Of a DNA stretch of 64,000 nucleotides, positions 1 to 12,564 are shown piece by piece. Made by a program: the position numbers and the translations under genes. The stretch lies in assembly GCA_014529385.2 (NCBI GenBank), contig CM043958.1:84915025-84979024 (forward strand), in the 5' to 3' direction. This stretch comes from Adiantum capillus-veneris (Eukaryota > Streptophyta > Polypodiopsida > Polypodiales > Pteridaceae). Numbering within the stretch: position 1 is the first letter of the stretch; the number at the start of each line of letters is the position of its first letter. The notes below the pieces were generated by a model. The model saw nothing but the letters and a program-made list of their open reading frames with translations, did no database searches and was not told the DNA's origin.

Positions 1-8
1 GGGGGGGA

Positions 9-1502
9 CTATGCAGAATTTTGCGAGGAGTAGGCAAGATAAGTGGGGGTGTTGAATGGTGTGCGAGAGCTATTAGCAGAGTCGGTAGGTGAGGCTAGCG
101 ACCATCCAGAGTTGGTCACAGTGGAACCAACTGATCTTTGACGGGTGTACGACTGCCGTCCTCGACCTTGGGATTGTTTTGTGGAACCTCCTCGAGCACG
201 CTTATTTGTTCTTGCATCTCCAGCGTCTCTCCCTGGAATAATGGCATGATGTATAAAGTTATCAACCTCAAGATTGAGACTTGTTGTGGGGGCTTGTTGA
301 TTGAAAAAAACTCGATGCTTGATAGCATCCTTCAACTTTTCCCTGTAGAAAAAGGTGAATCAGCAAAGCTTTTATGGCCTCTTGGGCCTCTTTCTCAATC
401 CAAGAGAGAAAGGCAATAGTTGACATTTTTAAACTTGAGCCCGGGAAGAAGATAGGAAGATGATGCATCATCATCCACAATGTATGGTCGAACCATAATA
501 TATTCCCATCCTTGCAATGGTCGGCCTGACCCACATGTTCACAAGCACACTTCATAAAGGGGAGATGGAAATTCTAGATTTGCATGGTGTAGTTTGTTTC
601 CCTACCAGTAGTAGAGATCACACCTTTCACCCCAACAACACACCCAAAATATTCCTTACACCTATTTGTATCAAATTTTGACATGGTGAAGGGGGTGGCT
701 AATAAATAGCTCTCAATAATGTTTGAGGCATTTGACTCCAGAACATGTTGTAAACCAAGTTTCAAGGAGAGCTTGTCTTTACCATTTAATAAGAGGAAGA
801 AGAGTCCCTCATAAAGTGGTGCCATGAGTGTGAAGCTACCCAATGTCCAGGGTTTGTGGTGTGCATCCCCCAACATAATCTCCAAAAAACTGCAAGGGAT
901 ATATGGGTCAGTATATGATTCAAAGGGATTTTTTGAGAGGTTGAGTGTCGGGTTGTTAGTTGCAAAACTTTGCTTGGCATGTTCCAGCTCCTCTTCATCC
1001 GAGTCTCCTGTCTAGATGAGGGAGCTACTTGATTCAACTTGAGGGGCAAGAGAGACCTCTTCATAGCCGCTGAGAAGGTGCCACTTCCTTTGTCGAACCA
1101 TTGGGCCATTCCATAGATTCTTCCCATGGCTGTCATGAATCTCCTCATGAGATTCGGGGAGTTTTCAGCCCATTCCTTGTGCTCCTGTTCATCCCCCTCA
1201 CCAATTGCCTTTAGATTGGCTGCTAACTCTCGAAGCCTTTGTACGGCACCATGAGGATTATCATGTGCCAAAGAATAAAGGCGAAACCATGCTGGTAAAT
1301 CAAAAAGGTTAAGCAGCTACAGATCAGTGTGTTCATCTAATGCAATAGTTGTATTCTCGAGCTCAATCAATGTCTGATGGAAGCTCCGATCCTTGATGCA
1401 AAGGAGTAGGCCTTGCACCATAGGTGGAGGGGCAGGAGAGAGGAACACATACCCAAGGAGGGCAAGGGCTGCATCCCAACTGCCAGCGTCCTGCAAAGGC
1501 AA
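9..1502 (-). pseudogene. degenerate unrecognised coding region
   Basis: I do not recognise this protein. Read on the minus strand, protein-like sequence runs from about 1502 to 9 in three blocks: 1502 to ~1020 in one frame, with a stop at 1317-1319; ~1015 to ~345 in a second frame, with a stop at 574-576; and 335 to 9 back in the first frame. The first block is alanine/leucine rich (about 12 residues on from 1271, RLRELAANLKAIGEGDEQE). The second has a short acidic stretch (DSDEEELEHAK). The last is a basic Ser/Arg/Gln tail. The frame changes and stops suggest decay rather than introns, because no consensus splice sites sit at the breaks. It could be a transposon ORF or a dead host gene. Confidence 0.4.
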
Positions 1503-4006
<2,504 letters not shown>

Positions 4007-4020
4007 AGCAGCAAAAAGAG

Positions 4021-4560
4021 ATGACGACTTCCTGGGTGGACGTTATTACAAAGACTCAGCAGAAGGCAGATGAAGCCCAGAAATGGATTGACGTGGTCAA
4101 GAAAGGGAAAAGCAAGGAAACAATGTGGACACCCACCATTATCAACTTGAGCCTAGAAGAGGAGCAAAGACGACGTGTGCGCTCTCTACATGTGAGAATT
4201 TGCGGTCTTAAAGACAATTGTAGACGAAGAGGTAAAAGAACTCATGGCTTTGATGGGGGTTCATGAGCTGATGCACTCAAGAGCCTGGAGAGTGGGAAAC
4301 AACAAGAAAAACGGGAGCAATGGGGAAACCTCGAAAGAAAGGGCACTCATCCTTCGTTTTCCCTCCATGGAAGCAAAGAAAGACTTTTTGAAGAAAAGAC
4401 CAACTCTTAAGAAAACAGGTATCTTTCTCGGGGATGACCTTACCCTCTCCCAGATCGCTCATATACAGGAGGTAATGCCAGAGATTAGAGTGGCAAGGGA
4501 AAAAGGGAAGATTGCCTTTTACCGAGATGGAAGAGTGGTATTGAAGCGACACTCCACATG
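4021..4560 (+). pseudogene. LINE-A ORF1 (gag-like)
   Basis: The ATG at 4021 is the first sensible start after the CT tract. The protein begins [14 protein letters not shown] and continues with a Lys/Glu-rich region and a short RRVRSLHVRICGLKD block resembling the RNA-binding ORF1 products of plant LINEs. Near 4220-4245 the frame shifts by one and continues to a stop at 4559-4561. Such ORF1 proteins bind the element's RNA and form the ribonucleoprotein. It is immediately followed by ORF2. The frameshift makes this copy non-functional. The ORF1 assignment rests on position and composition. Confidence 0.6.
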
Positions 4561-4578
4561 ACGGTGTGAGGCCTATGG

Positions 4579-7500
4579 GACTGCACTCAAAGTTGCTACC
4601 TGGAATTGTAATGGATCTATGCGTCTTGATGTAGGTGCTTTTGACGAGAGTTTTTCCGAGAGAGACATCATCTTCTACTCTAAGACACATCAGGCCCCTG
4701 GGCAGTCTATGCCTCACATTAGTGGATACAGATGGGAGACATCCTATAGACAGGAGACACGATCAGAGCACAGATGGCGGGGCTCGGGAGGAGTGGCAGT
4801 ATTATTCAGGGAGGAGTTGCAGCCATTGATACATATAGCTCGCAGGGATGAGCAAGCTCGGTACATGTGGGTGAGATTGAGAGCAGAGACAGGCAGATAT
4901 CTTTACATTGCTATTGCTACTTTCCCCCGAGTACATCAGTATATGCACCACCTAAAGGACAATCCCCCTTTTCTATCTTGGATGATGACATATAGGAGTT
5001 CTCTAGAGATGGTGACATTATCATTCTAGGGGACTTCAATGCTAGGACTGCCCATCATCAGACAGTGTTTTATGATACCTCAAAGGAGATGCTGAGAGAG
5101 TTGGATGTTGTGGAGACATGCCTATCTAGACTATCACATGATGGGGAATATACTGAGTATGGACGGCACTTGATAGACATGGGGACTGCACATGGATTGG
5201 CCATCTTGAATGGCCTACAGAGATTTCCCGCTGCGGGAGGTTTCACATGCTTTTCACACAGACATGGAGCCAGCACAGTGGATTATGTCATGGCACAGCC
5301 GAGCCTCATCTCTAGTATCCAGGATCTCACTGTTGGGCCCAGACCTGTTGGTGTGGCAGTGGATCACGCTCTTGTGTCGTTGACCATCTCTTTCCATTTC
5401 AGTGTAGCACACAGGCCACGGGCAGCTACCCCTACTCGCTACACCTTCACGCAGGAGACGAACTCTGTATACATAGATGGGATATACAGACGCTTGTGCA
5501 CTGAGGAGCCAAGACGACCTCTGGAGGAGCTTACTATTATACTAACACATACATTACATGATGCAGCAACAGAGGCATACCCACACACTCAGCCTGAGCA
5601 GAGACGCCGTTCTGGGAGCATGTCTCAGAACAGCTGGTATGATGCGGAATGCCGCGAGACTAGAGCTAGACTTCAGAGGGAGGTGCTTTTGGGAGACATC
5701 ACTCACAGGTAGTCACAGATTGACTTCCGACGCCTAGTGCGGCGAAAGAAAAGGGCATTTTTGGCTCGACTAGAGCAGGATCTTTACCAGCTATTCTTGA
5801 GTTAGGACTCGCGTGAGGAGTGGCGGCTCTTTCATGAGCAATCCCCCCCCCCCCCCCCCCCCCCCCTCTGCCATTACCTCTACAGAGACTTGGGGCCAGT
5901 ACGCATCATCTCTATACACAGTTTCTGGATAGCCGCCCCTCCCCGACCCCCCCAATCCATGCCCACACACATGTGCTTCTTTTACCGTTGAGATGGTGAG
6001 GAAGGCCATTGATAGGATGAGGACTGGGAGAGCATATGATCATGATTGCTTAGTGGCTGAGCATTTCATGCATGCCAGAGACCTACTAGCAGAGCTTCTA
6101 GCAGTTATGTTCAACCATGCCATGTGTGAGGGCTTACCTGATACTTGGAGCCTTTCTACGATTGTACCCATTTTCAAGTCAGGAGACCCTATGGAGCCTG
6201 GGAATTATCGCACTATCATGATTGGACACACATTGGCACAGTTGTACGCATCCATTCTGGAGCAGCGACTGAGTAGATGGGCAGAGAGGGAAGGGATACG
6301 TGCAGCTGGGCAGGCAGGTTTTAGGAGAGGCTTTTCGACTCTTGACCATATCTTGACACTCAGAGCCATCATTGAGGAGGGCAGATCACATGGGAGACGG
6401 ATCTATTGTAGCTTTGTGGACTTCCGCAAAGCATTTGACACGTACCCAAAGCTAGATTGATGCGCAGATTACATGAGATGGGAGTATCCACAGAGCTCAT
6501 TTGGGGGATCATGGCTTTGTACAGGTCAGTAGTGGGGCATGTACGCACCTCAGAGGGTTTGTCCGCACCGGTTCACTCCACTATTGGTGTGAAGTAGGGC
6601 TGCCCGCTCTCTCCTACTCTATTTGGTATGTATGTGGATGAGGTTGCTGACTACATTGAGAAAGAAGGTGATAGAGGTGCACAGCTGGAAGGGACATGGA
6701 TTCCACTATTGCTCTATGCTGATGATATTGTGTTGATCTCCGACTCTCCAGAGGGGATGCAACGTCACTTGGATGCTCTGCATAGATTTGCCCACAAAAG
6801 TGGTTTGTCTGTCAACCTTGGTAAAACCAAGGTCATGGTATTTAATACCACCCCACAGTGGATTAGGAGGTCAGTTCCCACATTCACATACGGCCAGGAG
6901 ACGGTGGAGTATACAGATGCTTACACTTACCTTGGAGTATTTTTTAGTGGACCAACATTTTCACTGAGGAGAGCAGCAGAGACTAGACTGACCAGAGCCC
7001 ATGTAGCGTTAGGCAGATTGGAGAGGATGTGTTCACGGGTTCAATTTCAGGAGCCTCCGATGAAGCTCTGGCTATTTGACACTTTAGTGGCATCTGCATT
7101 GCTCTATGGAGCTGAGATATGGGGACCTTCATTGGATCATCACGGGAGGACATGTTGCACTGATGGGTGGGGGGACATGGAGAAGCCTCTGGTCTCTATG
7201 ATCTCGCGGCTCATTAGAGCCAAGGCTTCAGTACCACGTTCCATTATCCGAGCAGAGCTAGCTGCTCCCCCACTGGTAGTCGAGGCACTTACCAGATCTG
7301 TCTCCTTCATACACCGCATGTGGGAACTTCCTAGAGATAGATATGCCCGCCTTGCACTTGAGTCCTCTCGACGGTTAGCCATGCAGGGAGATACAACATG
7401 CTGGTATGGTGAAATGACATCATGGTTTCAGGCGCATGGGTTCAGCATAGACATATTGCCCCCCTTCCAGTACGTAGTAGAGGCACCCTCTCTGACTCTT

Positions 7501-8226
7501 ACACAGTCCGAGATCACCAGGCTCATCCGACAGGACCTGGCTCAGCTAGACATCAGGAGGACATGGATACAGCCAGCAGAGGAGCTGGGCACGAAGATGG
7601 CTTTCTACAGAGAGCATATTCTCCAGCTTACAGAGGACGGTTTTGTGACGAGGCCCAGATACATGGACACTCACTTGTCTCATGGGATACGATGTGCTAT
7701 TAGCTAGATACGCACATCTTCACACCAGCTGCGGATCGAGACTGGGAGATACAGTGGGGTACCAACAGAGGCCAGGACATGCCCCCTGTGTGGCATGGAG
7801 CTAGAGACAGAGCTGCACTACACATGCCACTGCCCCGTCTACTACGAGATACGAGGCCGCTTCCACTGCTTGTTTAGAGAGGGCTTTGGACCACTCTCCA
7901 GAGTCATGTAGTACGAGGATCAGAGATGATTGGGTTTGTTTCTACTCGAGCTGCGCCGACACAGAGAGAGCCTGATGAGAGGAGAGGCTAGCCAGTCTCA
8001 GAGACACATCACAGACATCTTTAGAGCAGACACTGGACACCCGGAGGAGCTACTACCACAACAGAGCTCGTCGCCTCACACTAGAGGCACCCTGATCGAT
8101 CGGGCGGCCGAGCTGGGAGATCCAGACACCCACGACTGCGGAGGACTACACAGCACCAACGGAGGTTGCATCAGAGGTTTCAGATCACTTTGGCCCGACA
8201 TGCACGACGCCCGGTCAGACTACTGA
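4579..8226 (+). pseudogene. LINE-A ORF2: endonuclease-reverse transcriptase
   Basis: The endonuclease starts with VATWNCNG (about 4590), then a GDFNAR motif (near 5030), STVDYVMAQ (near 5275) and DHALV (near 5365), the signature of LINE endonuclease/exonuclease/phosphatase domains. Reverse transcriptase follows: AGFRRGFSTLDHI, FVDFRKAFDT (near 6418), QGCPLSPTLFG (near 6597) and the catalytic YADD at 6715-6726. Near 7775-7850 a C-x2-C...H...C cluster resembles the C-terminal zinc motif of plant LINEs. Breaks include a frameshift near 5028, a TAG at 5710-5712, a poly-C run at 5843, a frame change near 6445 and a TAG near 6596. The catalytic aspartates are intact but the frame is not. Confidence 0.85.
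5843..5866 (+). repeat. poly-C homopolymer, 24 bp
   Basis: An unbroken run of 24 C inside LINE-A ORF2 between the endonuclease and RT domains. It lies in a region otherwise expected to be coding linker. Confidence 0.95.
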
Positions 8227-8335
8227 CCATGGAGGAGATTGATGAGATCCTCAGTGGCCGATGCTGGATCTCTTGTGATTTGGCTACCCCAGCTAGCTGC
8301 TCTGCCCCGTTCACACCCAGGATTCCATAGTATAT

Positions 8336-8440
8336 TTGTTTTGTCATTTTGTTACTCTAACTTTGTATCAGATCCACCACATTGTAACTTTTTGGTCTCA
8401 TAGGTCACTTTGGCCTTTTGAATATAACATTTCATTTCTC
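8336..8440 (+). other. LINE-A 3' UTR and tail
   Basis: Contains the block TAACTTTGTATCAGATCCAC and the following GTAACTTTTTGGTCTCATAG, then TAACATTTCATTTC. The same order is found in reverse complement at 31443-31560, where the tail is a clearer (ATTTC)n. This identifies it as the conserved 3' end recognised by the element's RT. Confidence 0.8.
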
Positions 8441-8845
8441 TCTGTGATGGGCTCAAAAAGCAGGGCCACGCGAGACCATGAGCCTTCGTGGTGCAAGATA
8501 GGATTCTCTGCACCATCGCTAAAATGAGAAACGTAGGTTATGAAAAGAATGGGGTACCGAGCGCCAAGAACTTAGGGTAGGCGAGGGGCTAGGGTCCATG
8601 AATGAGGTAGGTGACCCTTCACGGCATTGTGTGCCATGATGTCAAGGCGAGTGAGCCTTCTTTAAGGCGTGTATAGCGAGCCACACCCCCTTTTAAATAT
8701 ATATATATATTCTATCCTTCATAGCTAAGCCAACCGACTTAATCATTACCTATTTCAAGTGTTTGTTAACATAAGTGTTCCCATCCCCATTTTTGTGTGG
8801 GGGAACTATGCCTCAGGTTTGAAAGCCGGGGATAATCTCTTAGTG

Positions 8846-8946
<101 letters not shown>

Positions 8947-9471
8947 CACCCAAAAAAAGGGTTTTGGGGAAAAAAGGGGGGCCAACCCTAGAGTAAACGA
9001 TCTAATCGAAAAAAGGTTAACAATACATTCATGATACCAGATTGCATACAGGCCATGGAAATGATAGCTCTTAAATTGTGTAGAGCTTACAAGTAATAGG
9101 TAGAGGTCCCTAACAACTAGGGACTCTACTATACCACTAGAGAGAGTAGGTATTCATATAATTTTATCTTTTAAAAGCCATATTGAACCATGGAAAAAGA
9201 GAGCCAATATTTGCAACTACCCACTTGAAATTTATCCAAGCATTTTGAGTACAATAGATGCTTTGATAGTAAGGGAAAAAGAAGGTTTTTCAATACACAA
9301 TCTTGCTATATGGAGGATCCATGGTTGCCATGCATGTGTATCAGACCAAGGAGTATCCTGTTACCTGCCACCATCACCCCTCGGGCTAAGTGAGACAGGC
9401 AATGAGGGGGTGGGATCTATGGTGGGATGAAGGAGAGACGTAGATCGTGGCAAAGTAATCTCGGGCGTGGC

Positions 9472-9501
9472 AAAGTAATCTCGGGTACCCGAGATTACTT
9501 T
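9472..9501. repeat. perfect 30-bp palindrome
   Basis: AAAGTAATCTCGGGT is followed directly by its reverse complement with no spacer. Further partial copies of TACCCGAGATTAC/GTAATCTCGGGTA lie at about 9453-9466, 9503-9517, 9632-9655 and 9666-9680, on both sides of a tRNA-like core. Confidence 0.9.
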
Positions 9502-9527
9502 GTACCCGAGATTACTTCACACCCAAG

Positions 9528-9590
9528 CCTTGAACCCTTGACCTCACCTTTGCGACTCCCATGTCCTATCCACGAGCAACTGTGCATTTT
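9528..9590 (-). other. tRNA-like (SINE-like) core 2
   Basis: On the minus strand the block GCAAAGGTGAGGTCAAGG runs into GGTTCAAG, matching a pol III B-box (GGTTCRANNC). The same GCAAAGGTG...GGTTCAAG arrangement occurs in the core at 12183-12266. No complete tRNA cloverleaf is evident, so this is more likely a tRNA-derived retroposon than a tRNA gene. It lies inside a cluster of short GTAATCTCGGGTA repeats. Confidence 0.4.
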
Positions 9591-10285
9591 CTGTGATGGT
9601 ATGGGATCGAGATTTCTCTTATACCAAATGTGACTGTAATCTCGGATACCCAAGATTTCTTTTTATACCCGAGATTGCTTTTGCGGTGCTGACAAGATCT
9701 ACGACGTTCGATGCTCTCACCATAGATCCCATGCCCCCATGCTCGTGTCATATAGTCCGGAGGTCCATCTCCCACAAAAAAACAAGAGATTGTTAGTTCA
9801 TTACGTGGAAGCCAGTTGTCATGAGATGCTCCTACATGTTATAGATGTCCATCTAATGCACAAAGCAAGAAAAAAATAGACTCATAAAACTTGATTTAGA
9901 AGAGACCATTTGGGGGCTGAGTGTGGGGTGTGATGTTTTTGCAGCAAGTGGTAATGTTCTTCTCCCTAGGTACAAATTTCTTGAAGAAAGGACACCTTAT
10001 ATGTGTGCTCTCTCCTTTTGTTTCCCTCCAAGAGAAAGAGACGGATGGGGGGAGTGGGATATTTCTTTTCCCATGTGGAAGGGTAGTGGTGAGTTATGGG
10101 AATTATTAAAGTGGGTGTGTATGTGGACTAGTAAAGGCACTCACATTGCCCTCTCCCCTTCTTTTTTCTTTTTTGGAAGGTGTCATATATAGCTTATGTG
10201 TATATGTGGGGGACCTTCCATAAGGGTTTTTTTTTTGCTAAGAAGTCCATCCGATGTAAGAGGTGCTTCCCTTGAGTTAAAGGGG

Positions 10286-10288
<3 letters not shown>

Positions 10289-10332
<44 letters not shown>
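10289..10332. repeat. (GA)n microsatellite
   Basis: About 44 bp of GA. Neither 9690-10288 nor 10333-11650 shows a recognisable gene or element. Confidence 0.95.
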
Positions 10333-10335
<3 letters not shown>

Positions 10336-11656
10336 TTACTCCTTGAAGTTTGAGTCTCCACACAATAACTTCCACAACTATATCTAGTTGGCGACCACCT
10401 TCATTGAATTGATGCAACAAATCGTACATGAGGATCCATCGGACTTAAAAACTTAAAAGCCATGATTCTAAAATGTTCGATAGCAAAGTTGCCAAGCCAT
10501 ACACCCATCCGCCATGAAAGGAAATTAAGACATCTCGTATGATTTGTAAAGAGTTTTATCATTCCATAACGCCCCTTCACAGTGGACTACATATATTCAA
10601 AGGAAATGTTGCGAGTAAAATTGCACTTAATAAGAAATGATAGAACACATGAAAAACATATTGGAAAAAAATATATTTAATCGACACTCTAGCACTAGAG
10701 AAAAAGCATATAATGCCCTTTCAACAATGGAGAAGAAACCAAGTATAGGAAGGAAGGGCACATTCCCTACGATTTATAGAAGCTGGGTGAGGGCGGTGCC
10801 ACCTCCTTGTGGCACCTACATATGGTTTTTTCTTTTCTTTTGGACACAAATAGCCAAAGACATATTTCATTGTTCTTTAAAGGGTACACACATGAAGATA
10901 GTGTGCATTAAATTTCCAAGGGGCCTTCAAGTTTGGAGACTACGGCCACACCTCTTACACACACACACAAACAATTTTTTTTAATAGCAGGCACCTCACA
11001 AAATGCCCTTGAGAGAGAAAATTACATTGACGCAGTGGCAAACTATGTTCAGAGTCCTACTCTCATCCAACAACCATAGCATATGGAATATTTGAGCCAT
11101 GTCGTTGATTTTGGACACTGCTATTTACTCTTGGACGCATGTGCAAAGCCTCTGAGTAACAAATATGACAATCTAGGATGAAACTACCTTCCAAAGAAAG
11201 AAAACAACATTACGACATCACAATACCACATCTTCACCTCAATATCTTTTCAGGTGCTTGATCACAAAGTATTTTGTATACTCTTATGAATGTGCTCATC
11301 ATTGTGGATCGTCATTGATGTACCTATCATTTATCAGAACCCATTGTCATCGCAACGACTAAACTGTTTGGCAATCAGTTGAGTTCACCTTTTGCGCCCT
11401 GGACCAGACTCCTGGTTTATTGTTGTCTAAGAAAGTTTATAAAAAGGCTTTGTTTTGCCAACAAAACACCATGCGCTTGAGAGCCTCCTACCATTCACCC
11501 GCCTCAACAGACCATTGCACGACGTGTTGACCACCTCAGCATGGGATTGTCTGGGGCCCTCCACGTCTCTATTTTACACCCTCATTTTTTTAGGGATCTA
11601 TGGTCCCATATGAGTGTTGATCGTGGGCCATTCAATTCATTTGGAGGAGGGTTGGG

Positions 11657-11721
11657 TGGAGTTCGGCCTTGAAATCTCTTCGTCCCTAGGCCATTGCCTT
11701 ACCACTACGCTATTGCGCACA
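11657..11721 (-). other. tRNA-like (SINE-like) core 3, weak
   Basis: On the minus strand, AGCGTAGTGGTAAGGC resembles a pol III A-box. GATTTCAAGGC about 30 bp further is an imperfect B-box with one extra T. It is degenerate and could be an old tRNA-derived repeat. It is followed on the plus-strand right by the GTTCACAT repeats. Confidence 0.3.
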
Positions 11722-11774
11722 TTTTGATAGTCTTTGAGAGTGGTAGCATTATATTGCATGGTTCTAGCCCACCG

Positions 11775-11945
11775 AGATCTTAGTTCACATTGAGTTTACA
11801 ACGGGTTCACATTGAGTTGACACCACAATAATATAGTACACATAGTTTGCAGAGTTCACATCTAGTTTACATGCAAGATCACAACGAGTTCAGATTTGTT
11901 TGAGTTTATGTCTAGGTTACATCTAGTTCATATTCGGGATCAACG
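11775..11945. repeat. degenerate GTTCACAT(T/C)(G/T)AGTTTAC repeats
   Basis: The motif GTTCACATTGAGTTTAC recurs imperfectly about every 20-35 bp: near 11780, 11806, 11850, 11887 and 11925. Spacing is irregular, so this is a cluster rather than a true tandem array. Origin unknown. Confidence 0.55.
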
Positions 11946-12116
11946 GTTGTGATCATCTTCGGAAAGCGATGCCGAATTTTCAACCGTAGATCCCCTCCAA
12001 AAAATGAGGGAGACGAGCCTCAACACTATCTCACACGGGCATGGGCTGGATGGGATCAATGGCCCACACCCATTTCGGGGATCGGGTGCGATATGAGCCG
12101 TCCGATGCGACTTTCG

Positions 12117-12369
12117 TAAATTCAAAAAAACAGGTAAATTCGGACGCACCAAAACTTGTAAATTCAGGCGCTCCCGCCCCCCCTCCCCCTCTCATCCTCC
12201 GGACTTGAACCTCGGACGCCACCTTTGCAAGCCTATCACCTTAACCACCTCACCTGCGCGTGCTCGTTGAAAGCAATGGGAAAAAAGTTTCTTTTATGAG
12301 AAACCCCTCGCTGTGTAAATTCGGGTCAGCTTTAGTAAATTCGGACAAACTGGTAAATTCGGGCGCACC
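12117..12369 (-). repeat. repeat unit with GTAAATTCGG motifs flanking a tRNA-like core
   Basis: GTAAATTC occurs near 12134 and 12157 on the left and GTAAATTCGG-type copies near 12316, 12333 and 12352 on the right; a further related copy is near 12116. Between them (12183-12266, minus strand) sits a core with GTGGTTAAGGTGATAGG (A-box-like) and GAGGTTCAAGTCC (good B-box). It looks like a tRNA-derived short interspersed element embedded in or carrying short repeats. It lies just upstream of the helicase gene. Confidence 0.45.
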
Positions 12370-12450
12370 GCGAGATCAACGGCTCACGATGGTGACGAGG
12401 GGCGTGACATAGGCTTTAAAGTTTAGTCTCCCTCGCACACACGGAGACGG

Positions 12451-12452
<2 letters not shown>

Positions 12453-12488
<36 letters not shown>

Positions 12489-12501
12489 CATATATATATA
12501 T
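12453..12501 (+). promoter_or_regulatory. CT-rich tract and TATA-like sequence before helicase gene
   Basis: A (CT)n run (12453-12484) is followed by CATATATATATATT (about 12488-12501), roughly 65 bp before the start codon at 12565. CT-rich patches and TATA-like AT runs are common in plant core promoters and 5' UTRs. A role here is inferred from position only. Confidence 0.35.
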
Positions 12502-12564
12502 TCGTCCAACGGTCATTTCTATCACAAACAGGAGAGACGAGCTCGGATTTCTGAAGCTGCAGCT

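Noticed and set aside
12183-12266. A functional tRNA gene
   Set aside because: It has A- and B-box-like sequences, but I cannot form a cloverleaf with paired acceptor stem.
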